A DNA stretch of 64,000 bases, from NCBI RefSeq assembly GCF_029369745.1, contig NZ_CP120210.1, positions 1,984,001-2,048,000 on the forward strand, in the 5' to 3' direction. A program made the position numbers and the translations under genes. Positions 50,954 to 64,000 of the stretch are shown in pieces. Position 1 is the first letter of the stretch, and each line of letters starts with the position of its first letter. The notes beneath the pieces were generated by a model. It did not search any database and was not told the DNA's origin. It saw only the letters and a program-made list of their open reading frames with translations. This stretch comes from Amycolatopsis sp. QT-25 (GTDB lineage Bacteria > Actinomycetota > Actinomycetes > Mycobacteriales > Pseudonocardiaceae).

Positions 50954-51969
50954 GCGCCACCGCCTTCGCGGTACGGGTTGAATTCGTTGGTGTAGATCTT
51001 CTCGAGGTCGACCCGGTCGTTCTTGATGAACCCGGACTGCTTCAGCCAATCGGTCCAGAGCGTGTAGTCGTTGTCGGAGATCAGCCCGCCCTTGGTGACG
51101 CCGGTGCTCTTCCAGTACTTGAGCGTTTCGGTGTTCTCGTTGCGGCCGCGATTCTGGATGATCTTGGTGAACCGGGCGACGACCTCTTCGCGTGGCGTGG
51201 TGCGGGCCCATTCGATCGCCTTGGCCACGCCGGTGACGAAGGTCTTCGTGGTCTCCGGATACCTTTTGATGAAGTCGGTCCGCAGCACGTACGGCCCGCC
51301 GTTGTAGGGGCCGAACGCCTCGACGTCCTTCACGATGGGCCGCACGCCGCCCCCGGCGAGGGCGCGGTCCTGGAGGACGCCGTTGAGCGCGGCGACGTCG
51401 ATCTGGCCGTTGCGCAGGGCCTGCTCGGTGTTGATCGGCGGCAGGACGACCAGTTGCACCTGGTCGATCTCGGCGTCGGAGAGGCCGCTGCGTTTGAGCC
51501 AGGTGTCGAGGGCGGCCTCCAGGTTCGCGCCGACGGTGTTGACGCCGACCTTCTTGCCGATGAGGTCACGCGGCGTGCGGATCGGGCTGTCTTCCTTGAC
51601 GTAGAAGCCGAGGAAGGTCTTGTCGTCGGAGCCGTAGTAGTTGACGACCGCCTTGATCGGGGCGCCGGCGTCGACGAGTTTGGCGACCGCGCCGGTGAAG
51701 GCGCCGCCGAAATCGGTCTGATCCGTGGCGGCGGACTGGATGTCCTGCGGTCCGCTGATCGTGTTGCCGACCCATTTGAGTTTGACCGGGCCGAAGTACC
51801 CGAGGTCCTCGGCGAGTTCGGGGAACGTGACGTTGTTCGCCGACCCCTGGTAGCGGAGTTCGAGCTTCTCTGGCTGCCCGGCCACGCCCGCCGGAGTCGC
51901 GGAGGCGCCGCAGCCCGACAGCGCCAATCCGGCGAGGAGCGCGGCGAGCAAGGGCACTGGTTTCTTCAC
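50950..51969 (-). CDS. Sulfonate-type ABC substrate-binding lipoprotein (SsuA/TauA-like)
   Basis: A 339-residue lipoprotein with lipobox LALSGC and a NMT1/SsuA-type binding fold: LRYQGSANNVTFPELAEDLG, DFGGAFTGAVAKLVDAGAP, TPRDLIGKKVGVNTVGANLE and QIDVAALNGVLQDRALAGG. First gene of the five-gene operon. A palindrome (52001-52014) lies 32 nt upstream. Ligand is probably an alkanesulfonate or sulfate ester, inferred from the operon's monooxygenase and dioxygenase. Confidence 0.9.
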   Translation of the reverse strand: MKKPVPLLAALLAGLALSGCGASATPAGVAGQPEKLELRYQGSANNVTFPELAEDLGYFGPVKLKWVGNTISGPQDIQSAATDQTDFGGAFTGAVAKLVDAGAPIKAVVNYYGSDDKTFLGFYVKEDSPIRTPRDLIGKKVGVNTVGANLEAALDTWLKRSGLSDAEIDQVQLVVLPPINTEQALRNGQIDVAALNGVLQDRALAGGGVRPIVKDVEAFGPYNGGPYVLRTDFIKRYPETTKTFVTGVAKAIEWARTTPREEVVARFTKIIQNRGRNENTETLKYWKSTGVTKGGLISDNDYTLWTDWLKQSGFIKNDRVDLEKIYTNEFNPYREGGGA

Positions 51970-52000
51970 GGTGGGCTCTTTCGTTCGGGTATGCGTCGTT

Positions 52001-52014
52001 GAAGAAGATTCTTC
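52001..52014. promoter_or_regulatory. Palindrome upstream of the sulfur-scavenging operon
   Basis: GAAGAAGATTCTTC is a perfect inverted repeat (6-bp arms, 2-bp spacer), 32 nt upstream of the binding-protein start and downstream of the ROK gene. It could be an operator for the ROK protein or another sulfur regulator. Too short to be a convincing terminator. Confidence 0.5.
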
Positions 52015-52066
52015 GCAGGCCCGGCGGAGAGCGTCAATTTTGCGATTTAGTGAAGTAACTCCGGCC

Positions 52067-53233
52067 TCAAGAGGCGTTGGCGAGCTTCGTGAAAAGCGGA
52101 TCTTCGTAAAGGGCGTTCAGCATGACGGCGGCACCCGCTGTCGCCAGCTCCGTTCCCGGAAAGCTCGAAGCCACAACGTTTTTGTCCGCGTCTTGGCAGA
52201 TCCACGAGCGTCGGGCGACTTCGTCCCGGATCGTGGAAAGGCAACCTTCGACGTCGCGTACACTCTGGTCGAGCACGATGAGGATTTCCGGATTGAGCAC
52301 GTCGAAAAGCAAGGCGGCGGCCTGTCCGATGATTCGCGCGCGCTCGTGAAAAAGTGCTATGGCGCCTTTGTTTCCCGATGTCGCCGAATGGAGCACATCG
52401 GGGAAAATCGGTTCCTCGACGAGCCCCGCCTCGAAAGCCTTGCGGGCGACCGTGCGCTCGGACACCGTGGCTTCGAGACAGCCGGAACGGCCGCAGCGGC
52501 AGGGTTCCTCACTGTCGTCGACCCGCAGATGCGCCACCGCGCCCGCCGCCGACCGGGGTCCATGATGGACGGTGTCACCGGTGGCGAAGGCGGCGTCGAC
52601 CACGTTGCCGGTGAACAACTGCACCACACTGCTGCGCGCTCGCGGCTGCCCCAGCAGGCGTTCCGCGTGGATGAGCGCCCGCGAATGCCCGTCCACGCGG
52701 ACGTCGAGACCGGTGACCTCGGTGAGCAGATCGCGCAACGGAACCCCGCGCCAGCCGAGCGGACCGTGTTCCACCACCGTCCCGGACGCCTCGTCGACCC
52801 ACCCGCCGGTCGCCACTCCCAAGCCGAGCGGCGTCCGCTCCGGCGCGTGGCCGATGAGGAGGTCGTCGAGCAGCTCCGCGATCTGCGCGACCTGCACCGC
52901 GGGCTCGGCGCCGTGATGCGGCGCCTCGTGCTGCGCCAGCACTTTCCCGCGCAGGTCCAGCAATCCGACCGTCAGATGGTCGGCCGCGACATGCGCCCCG
53001 CACACCACGAACCGTTCCGTGTCGAGGTCCACCGGCACATGCGGCCTGCCGACCGCGCCGGCCACCTCGGGCAGTTCGGTGAGGAACCCGCGGCGCATCA
53101 GCTCGGCCACATGCCCCGTCACGGCCGCGGCGCTCAGTCCGGTGCGGCGCGCGATGGTGCTGCGCGCTATCGCCCCTTCGTCCAGCACCACGCGGAGCAC
53201 CGCACTGGCACTGGCGCTCCGCCTGCCCGTCAC
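52067..53233 (-). CDS. ROK-family transcriptional regulator
   Basis: A 388-residue regulator: an N-terminal winged helix (AIARSTIARRTGLSAAAVTGHVAELMRRG, split) is followed by a ROK sugar-kinase-like domain. The zinc motif CRCGRSGCLEA is present. The sugar-binding glycines (LGVATGGWVDE) are kept, but the ATP-binding part looks weak, as in ROK repressors such as NagC or Mlc. Lies upstream of the sulfonate operon on the same strand (97-bp gap). Effector unknown; a sugar or sulfo-sugar would fit the context. The start is GTG at 53233. Confidence 0.88.
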   Translation of the reverse strand: MTGRRSASASAVLRVVLDEGAIARSTIARRTGLSAAAVTGHVAELMRRGFLTELPEVAGAVGRPHVPVDLDTERFVVCGAHVAADHLTVGLLDLRGKVLAQHEAPHHGAEPAVQVAQIAELLDDLLIGHAPERTPLGLGVATGGWVDEASGTVVEHGPLGWRGVPLRDLLTEVTGLDVRVDGHSRALIHAERLLGQPRARSSVVQLFTGNVVDAAFATGDTVHHGPRSAAGAVAHLRVDDSEEPCRCGRSGCLEATVSERTVARKAFEAGLVEEPIFPDVLHSATSGNKGAIALFHERARIIGQAAALLFDVLNPEILIVLDQSVRDVEGCLSTIRDEVARRSWICQDADKNVVASSFPGTELATAGAAVMLNALYEDPLFTKLANAS

Positions 53234-53294
53234 GGTGCCGATGTTCGCAAGCGGGTGCCGGTGGGCCTAGGGCTCTCAGTATCCGGGAGCTGCG

Positions 53295-53744
53295 TCAGGC
53301 GGTCAGCCGGCGCATGAACCGGGCGCTGCGTTCACAGTGGTCCTCGTAGCCCCGCGCTCGGTAGAAAGCGTGCGCGGCGGTCCGGTGGCGGGAACTGGTG
53401 ACCTCCATGAAGTCGCAGCCCCACCGCAGCGCCTCCGTTTCGGCCGCGGAGACCAGCTCGCGTCCGATGCCTGAGCCCCGCCGGGTCCCGTCCACCACCA
53501 AGGCCACGATCCGGCCGCCGGAGCCCGGCCGCTCGAGCAGCGGGATCGCGACCACCGCGACGACACCGACCACCGTGCCGTCCGCCTCGGCGACGAACGC
53601 GGCGCCTTCGGGATGACGGGACCAGCGCTCGAGTCGTCCGCGCACGTCCTCCACCTCGTTGTCCGGGTATCCCAGCTCGGTGAGCAGCGCGGTCACGGCG
53701 GGGGCGTCGGTGCCGAGGGCGTGGCGGATCTCCATGATCCTCAT
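53295..53744 (-). CDS. GNAT-family N-acetyltransferase
   Basis: A 149-residue acetyltransferase. The acetyl-CoA loop reads VVDGTRRGSGIGRELVSAAE (a V-x-x-x-x-R-G-x-G-x-G-R type P-loop), followed by FMEVTSSRHRTAAHAFYRARGY, the usual final motif. Cytoplasmic. The start is ATG at 53744, or ATG at 53735 three codons later. Acceptor unknown. Confidence 0.88.
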   Translation of the reverse strand: MRIMEIRHALGTDAPAVTALLTELGYPDNEVEDVRGRLERWSRHPEGAAFVAEADGTVVGVVAVVAIPLLERPGSGGRIVALVVDGTRRGSGIGRELVSAAETEALRWGCDFMEVTSSRHRTAAHAFYRARGYEDHCERSARFMRRLTA

Positions 53745-53982
53745 TAAAGCGGAGGGGCCGCCTGGTCGAGCGCGCCTCGTCAGGTGTCTCTGATTCTCCG
53801 CACCTGCGACGATCGGGCCAGGCATCCGGCGACCGGGTGAATTCCGGGATCATCCAGCACACCGGGATCCACGCGGTCGATCGTCCGCGGCGCGCAGACC
53901 ACCCAACGGAGAGCCGCACTGGCTTTCGTGCCGGGCCCGCAGGCCCGGCAGAGAAGTGAAACCGCAGGTCGAAGACCTTGAG

Positions 53983-54056
53983 TCGGGATGACAGGATTTG
54001 AACCTGCGACCCTCCGCTCCCAAAGCGGATGCGCTACCAAGCTGCGCCACATCCCG
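53983..54056 (-). tRNA. tRNA-Pro (anticodon TGG)
   Basis: A 74-nt cloverleaf. Acceptor CGGGATG pairs with CATCCCG with discriminator A; D stem GCGC/GCGC; anticodon stem CCGCT/AGCGG with loop TTTGGGA and anticodon TGG; T arm GCAGG-TTCAAAT-CCTGT. The unusual C1-G72 pair and anticodon identify proline. CCA is not encoded. Confidence 0.95.
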
Positions 54057-54140
54057 TGACTCCCCGGTCTCCCCGGGGGGTGTGCACACAGCCTAGCGGG
54101 TCACGCTAAGCTGTTTTCGCACCCGGTACTTCGGGGGCAC

Positions 54141-54214
54141 GCGGGTGTAGCTCAATGGTAGAGCCCTAGTCTTCCAAACTAGCTACGCGGGTTCGATTCC
54201 CGTCACCCGCTCCA
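54141..54214 (+). tRNA. tRNA-Gly (anticodon TCC)
   Basis: Acceptor GCGGGTG pairs with CACCCGC and discriminator T; D stem GCTC/GAGC; anticodon stem CTAGT/ACTAG with loop CTTCCAA and anticodon TCC; T arm CGGGT-TCGATTC-CCGTC region. The 3' CCA is encoded (54212-54214). Confidence 0.95.
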
Positions 54215-54224
54215 CCGCTTCACG

Positions 54225-54257
54225 AAGAACCCGCAGGCTCCTGGCCTGCGGGTTCTT
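54225..54257 (+). terminator. Rho-independent terminator after tRNA-Gly
   Basis: Arms AAGAACCCGCAGGC and GCCTGCGGGTTCTT pair perfectly over 14 bp with a 5-nt loop, ten bases after the tRNA CCA. A short T-containing tail (TTCTTTCG) follows. It may also serve the convergent kinase gene. Confidence 0.88.
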
Positions 54258-54347
54258 TCGCATTCGGGGCATCGGTCGCGGTCCAGGTGGTCGTGAACGA
54301 CGATCTCGCGTGTCCGGATGGACGGCACGCGTGACGGAGCGGACGCC

Positions 54348-59048
<4,701 letters not shown>

Positions 59049-59179
59049 CTGTGTCGACCCTCTCCACCACGCATGCCCAGCCATGGTCGTCGCATCAGCG
59101 TGCCATGATTCGACCTACACTTCGAGCCAGTCCGCCCGCTCACACTGCGCTACCCGCAAAGGCAGGAGGAGGTCCGGGA

Positions 59180-60757
59180 ATGGTGTCACGGCCCGCCCCG
59201 GCCTCGACGTCGCTCCCCTCGGAGTCGTCGACCACGACGAGCGAGGGAGCGCTGCCCGAATCCGGGAGGTTCTGGCGCGAGCTGCTCGAAGACGTCCGTG
59301 ACGCGGTGCTCGTGCAGGACGTCGGTGGCGCGCTGCGCTGGTCGAATCCCGCCGCCCGCGCGCTGTTCGGCGGCGGCCGCCCGGTGCTGACCGCGGAAGG
59401 CCCCGACGTCGGGCATGTCGAACACACCGGCCGCCGGTTCCCCGCGCGGATCCGGACGCTGCCCGGCGGCTGGCACGCGTGGACGGTGACGTCCGCGGTC
59501 GCGGCCGACGGTCCGCGCGTGGACGGCTTCCTCGCCGCCTCGGCGCCCCGGCTCGCCTCCGCACGGGGACGGCACGGGACGGCGAAGGTGATCGCCGAGA
59601 TCGCCGCGGCCGAACTCGCCGACTGCGTGTTCGTCCTGCTGCCGACCACCCGCGGCCGCTGGGAGTGGTGGAGCTACGACCACCGCACCCACCACGGCCA
59701 CGGCCGGATCCGCCGCGTCCCGGCCCAGCTGGCGCCGGTGCTCGCCGGCACCTTCGCCGCCACCGAGGGACCCGAGGCCAAGACGGTCCCGAAAGAAGAG
59801 ATCGCGACGCTGCCCGCGGTCGTCGCGGAGCGGCTCGCCGTCCATTCGTCGGTGACCGTGGTCTCGCTGGGCTCCGACGGCGGGGCCGGGGTCACCGGCG
59901 CGGTCGTGCTCGGCAGGCGCGGCGCGGCCGCGTTCGGCGAGGACCATCCCCGCGCGGTGACCGAGTTCGCTCGCGCGGCCGGGACGGCGCTGGCGAACGC
60001 GCACCGCTACGCCCGGCAGGAAGAGGCCACCCGCGGTCTGGAGACCACGCTGCGCCCGACCCCGCCGCCGGCCGTGCCCGGCGTCAAGTTCGACGTCTGG
60101 TACGAGCCGTCGAGTGGACTGCTCGACGTCGGCGGTGACTTCTACGACGTCCTGCCGCGCGAAGACGGCGGCGCGATGTTCGTCCTCGGCGACGTCTGCG
60201 GAAAGGGAGCCGAGGCGGCGGCGCTCACCGGCCGGGTCCGGCAGACCCTCGCCGCGCTCGATCTCGTCGAGCACGACAACACGACGTTGCTGAGCCTGCT
60301 CAATTCCCTGCTCATCACCGGCGGCAGCGGCCGGTTCGCCACCCTGGTGCTCGGTTCGGTGCTGGCGGACGAAAACGGTCTCGGCGTCACTTTGGCCTCC
60401 GGCGGGCATCCGGCGCCGCTGGTGGTGCGCCGTCGCGGTGGGGTCGACGAGATCACCCTGCCCGGCACCCTGGTCGGCATTTCCCCGCAGGCCCGGTTCG
60501 CCGAGACGGCCATCCGGCTGGCCGAGGGCGACATCTGCCTGCTCTACACCGACGGGATCACCGAAGCGCGGCACCACGAGCGGCCGTCGGAGCTGTTCGG
60601 GGACGAACGGCTGCGTGAACTGCTCACCGGCTGCCGGGGGCTGTCCGGCCGCGAGGTCGTCGCCCGGCTCCGGTCCGCGGTGCGGGACTGGCTCGGCCGC
60701 GGGGCGCACGACGACATCGCCGTCCTCGCCATCGAGGCGTCACGACCCGTTCAGTAG
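59180..60757 (+). CDS. PAS-GAF-SpoIIE protein phosphatase (PP2C type)
   Basis: A 525-residue regulator. A PAS-like domain (about 30-110: LLEDVRDAVLVQDVGGALRW) is followed by a GAF-like domain (about 130-300) and a SpoIIE/PP2C phosphatase domain (about 320-520). The last has GLLDVGGDFYDVLPR, LGDVCGKGAEAAALTGRVRQ, LASGGHPAPLVV, LLYTDGITEAR and the terminal HDDIAVLAI; these carry the metal-binding Asp residues. Such proteins dephosphorylate anti-anti-sigma factors. ATG at 59180 follows AGGAGGAGG. Divergent from the hybrid kinase, which suggests a common pathway. It overlaps the convergent topoisomerase gene by 18 nt. Confidence 0.9.
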   Translation: MVSRPAPASTSLPSESSTTTSEGALPESGRFWRELLEDVRDAVLVQDVGGALRWSNPAARALFGGGRPVLTAEGPDVGHVEHTGRRFPARIRTLPGGWHAWTVTSAVAADGPRVDGFLAASAPRLASARGRHGTAKVIAEIAAAELADCVFVLLPTTRGRWEWWSYDHRTHHGHGRIRRVPAQLAPVLAGTFAATEGPEAKTVPKEEIATLPAVVAERLAVHSSVTVVSLGSDGGAGVTGAVVLGRRGAAAFGEDHPRAVTEFARAAGTALANAHRYARQEEATRGLETTLRPTPPPAVPGVKFDVWYEPSSGLLDVGGDFYDVLPREDGGAMFVLGDVCGKGAEAAALTGRVRQTLAALDLVEHDNTTLLSLLNSLLITGGSGRFATLVLGSVLADENGLGVTLASGGHPAPLVVRRRGGVDEITLPGTLVGISPQARFAETAIRLAEGDICLLYTDGITEARHHERPSELFGDERLRELLTGCRGLSGREVVARLRSAVRDWLGRGAHDDIAVLAIEASRPVQ

Positions 60758-61747
60758 CCGCACCACCGCCCGCTCGACGATCTGCCTCGCCAGATCGGAA
60801 TCCGCTACCTTCCCGGCCCGCCGCACCGCGCGTTCCACGGTCCGGTCCTGCCGGTACGCCTCGACCACCCGCGGGTCCACATAGGACCGGCGTGCCACGG
60901 CGGGCGTGTTGCCGAGACCTTCGGCGACTTCCGTCATCACGGCCTTCTCGGTCCGCTTGAACCCCCGTTCGCTGGAAGGTCTTTCCTTGTCCGCGAAGGC
61001 CGAAGCGGCCAGGACGGTGGCGTTCCAGGTCCGCAGATCCTTGGCGGTGAAGCCCTCGCCGACGATTTCCCGGAGCCGGGCGTTGATGTCGTCGGCCTTC
61101 ACCTCGTGCCAGCCGTCGCCGTCGCGATAAGCGAGCAGGCGCACGTCGCCGCCGCGCACCCGCCGGAGGGAGCGGACCAGCCGCACCAGTGCCTCGTCCC
61201 GCAACCGGACCTTCCGCTGGATGCCGTGCTTGGCGGGGTAATCGCAGACGAGACATTCGTCGCGGAGTTCGACGTGCTCGCACAGCAACGTCGCCACCCC
61301 GTGTGTGCCGTGCTCCTCGGCATAGCTCTCGCCGCCGGTCCGGAAGACACCCAGATCGATCATGCGCAGGGCACCGGCGAGCACCCGCTCCCGCTTCAGG
61401 CCGCGTGCGTCGAGATCCTCCCGAACCGTTGCGCGCAGTTCGGGCAGTTTCCGGGCCAGTGCCAGGACGCGTTCGTGCTTCTCCTCGTCTCTGGCCCGCC
61501 GCCATTCGGCGTGGTAGAGGTACTGCTTCCGCCCGGCGTCGTCCACCCCGACGGCCTGGATGTGGGCGTTCTCGTGCGGGGAGATCCACACCTGCCGCCA
61601 GGCGGGCGGGATCGCCAGCGCGTTGATGCGCTCGATCGTGTGCTGATCCCTCAGCGGTTCGCCGTCCGGGGTCGAGTAGCCGAAGCCACGACCTCTTCGC
61701 CGCCGCCGGATTCCGGGGGACCCCTGGTCCGCTCGCCGAAGTCGCAT
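60740..61747 (-). CDS. DNA topoisomerase IB (poxvirus-like bacterial type)
   Basis: A 335-residue type IB topoisomerase that relaxes supercoils through a 3'-phosphotyrosine intermediate. Motifs: GFGYSTPDGEPLRDQHTIERI near the start (split), YLYHAEWRRARDEEKHERV, the catalytic region FTAKDLRTWNATV with active-site Arg/Lys, and the nucleophile Tyr in ARRSYVDPRVVEAY. ATG at 61747 gives the usual bacterial length; upstream codons lack homology. Divergent from the PfpI/DJ-1 gene. Confidence 0.92.
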   Translation of the reverse strand: MRLRRADQGSPGIRRRRRGRGFGYSTPDGEPLRDQHTIERINALAIPPAWRQVWISPHENAHIQAVGVDDAGRKQYLYHAEWRRARDEEKHERVLALARKLPELRATVREDLDARGLKRERVLAGALRMIDLGVFRTGGESYAEEHGTHGVATLLCEHVELRDECLVCDYPAKHGIQRKVRLRDEALVRLVRSLRRVRGGDVRLLAYRDGDGWHEVKADDINARLREIVGEGFTAKDLRTWNATVLAASAFADKERPSSERGFKRTEKAVMTEVAEGLGNTPAVARRSYVDPRVVEAYRQDRTVERAVRRAGKVADSDLARQIVERAVVRLLNGS

Positions 61748-61845
61748 GAGGACAGATACCCGGCACGGAGCGGGTTCATGCCCAGGGTTCGGCCGGTCCG
61801 GCGCGGGGTAGTCGGAGAGCGACCCCAACTGGAGGAGGAAACCCG

Positions 61846-62388
61846 ATGACGACATCGCTGAACGGACGCCGCGTGGCCATCCTCGCCGCGGACGGCGTGG
61901 AACAGGTCGAACTGGTCGAACCGCGCAAGGCGGTCACCGACGCCGGGGCGACGGCCGAGGTCGTCTCGCTGGAACCCGGGGAGATCCAGGCCATGAACGG
62001 CGACATCGACAAGGCGGACAAGTTCACCGTCGACCGGGTCGTCAAGGACGTCACGGTCGACGACTTCGACGCGCTCGTGCTGCCCGGCGGCACGATGAAC
62101 CCGGACAACCTGCGCGCGGACGAGGACGCGGTCCGGTTCGTCCGCGATTTCGTGAACAGCGGCAAACCGGTCGGGGTCATCTGCCACGGTCCCTGGACGC
62201 TGGTCGAGGCCGACGTCGTCCGCGGCCGCACCCTCACTTCGTATCCCAGCGTGCGCACCGACATCCGCAACGCCGGCGGCACCGTCGTCGACCAGGAGGT
62301 CGTCATCGACGACGGCCTGATCTCGAGCCGGAATCCCGGCGACCTGCCCGCGTTCTGCTCCGCGATCGTGACCGCCTTCGCGGGGTAA
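61846..62388 (+). CDS. PfpI/DJ-1 family protein (YhbO/YraA-like)
   Basis: A 180-residue DJ-1/PfpI-superfamily protein. The nucleophile elbow GKPVGVICHGPWTLVEADV carries the conserved Cys and following His; DALVLPGGTMNPDNLR holds the upstream Gly/Glu-type pocket. Relatives include protein/nucleotide deglycases and stress proteins. ATG follows GGAGGAGG by eight bases. No signal peptide. Exact activity is not settled for this group. Confidence 0.9.
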   Translation: MTTSLNGRRVAILAADGVEQVELVEPRKAVTDAGATAEVVSLEPGEIQAMNGDIDKADKFTVDRVVKDVTVDDFDALVLPGGTMNPDNLRADEDAVRFVRDFVNSGKPVGVICHGPWTLVEADVVRGRTLTSYPSVRTDIRNAGGTVVDQEVVIDDGLISSRNPGDLPAFCSAIVTAFAG

Positions 62389-62447
62389 ACGAGTGGCGCC
62401 CGTCACAGGGATGGGGGATCGTGGTGGCCGGGAAAGGAGGTGCCGCG

Positions 62448-62621
62448 ATGACCGTGCATGCCAGACGCTATGGCCGGTGGTGCCGTGAGCATTTCGACAC
62501 CGAGCCCGTGCCGGATCCGGAACAGCCCGCGGAGGCCGCCGCCCCGGACGTCACCGCTGCCCGGGCCGCGCAGGCCCAGGCCGGTGACGCCCCCGAGGCG
62601 AAGCCGGGTTCACTCAACTGA
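62448..62621 (+). CDS. Small hypothetical protein
   Basis: A 57-residue protein, MTVHARRYGRWCREHF then a Pro/Ala/Glu-rich tail. A strong ribosome binding site (AAAGGAGGT, six bases before the ATG) supports translation. No family recognised; no signal or membrane segment. Its end overlaps the convergent membrane-protein gene by 8 nt. Confidence 0.6.
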   Translation: MTVHARRYGRWCREHFDTEPVPDPEQPAEAAAPDVTAARAAQAQAGDAPEAKPGSLN

Positions 62622-63000
62622 GGCTTCGCCGGTACCAGACCCGCTTCGGGCCGGGGAGACCGATCCGCGAGACCAGATCGGTCACCACGCCACCGATGAT
62701 CAGCCACAGCAGCGCGGCGAGACCGTCGTTGAACAGGGTGCGCAGTTTGAGGCCGTCCGGGGTGAACAGGTTGCGGAGCCCGAGCGAGACGCCGCGCGAC
62801 CACTGGTCGATCAGCCGCGCGAACCCGTTCCCCGGATTGGCCTCGCCGAACACGAGCAGGATGTGCATGATCAGCACCAGGGCGAAGATCCAGCACACCG
62901 CGTGGACGAGGGCGTTGATGATCCGCACGGCGCGGATCCTGGCGGGTGTCCGTTCGACGATCTCTTCCTGCGGCTCGCGCGGGTCGTTGAGGTAAGTCAT
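62614..63000 (-). CDS. Small membrane protein (YggT-like topology)
   Basis: A 128-residue protein with two hydrophobic segments: ALVHAVCWIFALVLIMHILLVF (about 30-51, split) and DGLAALLWLIIGGVVTDLV (about 92-110). The loop between has NPGNGFARLIDQWSRG, reminiscent of the NxxNxxxxFI pattern of YggT proteins, but this is weak. Not otherwise recognised. It lies just downstream of the Ser/Thr kinase on the same strand (49-bp gap). Confidence 0.7.
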   Translation of the reverse strand: MTYLNDPREPQEEIVERTPARIRAVRIINALVHAVCWIFALVLIMHILLVFGEANPGNGFARLIDQWSRGVSLGLRNLFTPDGLKLRTLFNDGLAALLWLIIGGVVTDLVSRIGLPGPKRVWYRRSLS

Positions 63001-63049
63001 CGCCGTCTCCCATCATCGTCCACGGTGGGCACCCCGACTGTGCGGTCGC

Positions 63050-64000
63050 TCAGTCGGGAGGACCGGGCCTGTTGCTCTTCGACGGGGGCCGGGGTTTGCT
63101 TTTGCCCGGCTTCGTCGAGGCACCCGACTGGTCATTCGAAGCGGTGGTGCCGTCCGGCGTCGAAGTGGCTCCCGCGATTCGGGAGGTGCCGGGCGGCTTC
63201 GCGGACACCGGAACGACCTCGGTCACCACGACCGTGTGTGGCACCTTCACCCCGCCGGCGGGGACCTCGACGGCCTCCGAGGGACGCGTTCCTTGGCCTG
63301 CCACCGGAGCGGACGAGCCGGTCGCCGCCGGGGGGAGCGGTTCGCCCGGCGGCACCGGGGGGTTCGCCCCGGTCTGGTTGACCGCCAGCAGGACACCGAT
63401 GGTGATCGCGGCGGCGGGCGCGCTGATGGCGGCGACCACGGCCGCCCGCCTGCGGGCGGCGGGCGCGAGATGGACGACCTTCGTCCCGGTGGAGTCCTCC
63501 AGCAGGATCCGTGAGATCGCCGCGGCGGTGGGACGCTGCGACGGCTTCCGCGCGGTCATCCCGCGCAACAGCGTCGTCATGGTCACCGACAGCCCGTCGG
63601 GGATCCGGGGCTGCCGGTGCAGTCGTCCGACCGCGGCCTCGACCGGCGTCCCGGTGTACTCCCGTTCCCCGGACAGGCATTCGAGGAGGACCAGGCCGAG
63701 GGAGTAGACGTCGGCGGGCGGGCCGATGTTCTCACCGCGCACCTGTTCGGGTGCCATGTACGCCGCCGTGCCGACGACACCACCGGTCTCGGTCACCCTG
63801 GTCGCGTCGAAGGCGTGCGCCACCCCGAAATCGCCGATCAGCGGGCCGTCGTCGGCGATCAGGATGTTCGCCGGTTTCAGGTCACGGTGGGTGATGCCAT
63901 GCGCGTGGACGTGCGCGAGCGCGTCGGCCAGCCGGGCGGCCAGTTCGACGACCTCGTCCGGGGTGAGCGGGCCCGACCGCAGGCGCTGGGCCAGATTCGG
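63050..64000 (-). CDS. Serine/threonine protein kinase (5' end beyond window)
   Basis: The last 316 codons of a PknB-type kinase; the N-terminal lobe lies past position 64000. Visible: catalytic loop GITHRDLKPANILI, DFG in LIGDFGVAHAF, activation segment with VVGTAAYMAPEQVRGE, and the D-x-Y-S-L-G helix PPADVYSLGLVLLECL. After the kinase domain comes a transmembrane helix (AAVVAAISAPAAAITIGVLLA), then a Pro/Ser/Thr-rich extracytoplasmic tail ending SKSNRPGPPD without PASTA domains. It is a membrane-anchored receptor-like kinase; ligand unknown. Confidence 0.92.
   Translation of the reverse strand, partial: PNLAQRLRSGPLTPDEVVELAARLADALAHVHAHGITHRDLKPANILIADDGPLIGDFGVAHAFDATRVTETGGVVGTAAYMAPEQVRGENIGPPADVYSLGLVLLECLSGEREYTGTPVEAAVGRLHRQPRIPDGLSVTMTTLLRGMTARKPSQRPTAAAISRILLEDSTGTKVVHLAPAARRRAAVVAAISAPAAAITIGVLLAVNQTGANPPVPPGEPLPPAATGSSAPVAGQGTRPSEAVEVPAGGVKVPHTVVVTEVVPVSAKPPGTSRIAGATSTPDGTTASNDQSGASTKPGKSKPRPPSKSNRPGPPD

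Overview
The window is chromosomal DNA of a high-GC actinobacterium. Codon use, GTG starts, 4-nt start/stop overlaps, a mycobacterial-type gene order and the family content point to Pseudonocardiales, most likely Amycolatopsis or a close relative. That placement is inference; no rRNA gene is present to confirm it. I see no prophage, insertion sequence or CRISPR array.

Layout. (1) 0-3.3 kb: an aliphatic amidase locus (amiC-amiS-amiE, minus strand) with a divergent MarR regulator; two matching 16-bp elements lie in its two intergenic gaps. (2) 3.3-10.1 kb: a response regulator/sensor kinase/lipoprotein operon convergent with a Cys-rich lipoprotein/membrane-fusion/ABC ATPase/MacB-like permease operon, which looks like an envelope-stress or export module. 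(3) 10.3-17.5 kb: tRNA-Arg, a secreted I36-type small protein, a LacI regulator facing an MFS transporter across an evident operator, an orphan histidine kinase, a frameshifted histidine phosphatase and a CopD-CtaG copper/cytochrome oxidase assembly protein.

(4) 17.7-43.7 kb: a housekeeping backbone with the same gene order and strands that I recall for M. tuberculosis Rv2478c-Rv2464c: SSB-like protein, EttA, 180-kDa NAD-glutamate dehydrogenase, hotdog thioesterase, conserved hypothetical, alpha-glucosidase, GlbO, HNH protein, DUF5130-like protein, PepN, DsbA-like protein, RpiB and Nei2. Lineage-specific genes are inserted in it: a 950-aa Pro-rich protein, a DUF305/LVIVD pair, a MscS channel, a hexapeptide-repeat protein (18 copies of GTRVTx) and an MBL/ComB pair. 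Long palindromes sit in the convergent gaps.

(5) 43.7-47.1 kb: hairpins, a 29-bp tandem repeat, a Gly/Asp-tailed membrane protein, a stretch of decayed genes and an ECF42-type sigma factor. (6) 47.1-53.7 kb: a tightly coupled five-gene organosulfur scavenging operon (binding protein, ATPase, permease, flavin monooxygenase, TauD dioxygenase) behind a ROK regulator, then a GNAT enzyme. (7) 54-64 kb: tRNA-Pro, tRNA-Gly, a very large soluble hybrid kinase with tandem HAMP repeats divergent from a SpoIIE-type phosphatase, topoisomerase IB, a PfpI/DJ-1 protein, two small proteins and the 3' part of a Ser/Thr protein kinase that runs off the window.

The least explained items are the GTRVTx repeat protein, the dispersed palindrome family and the putative ami operator pair.
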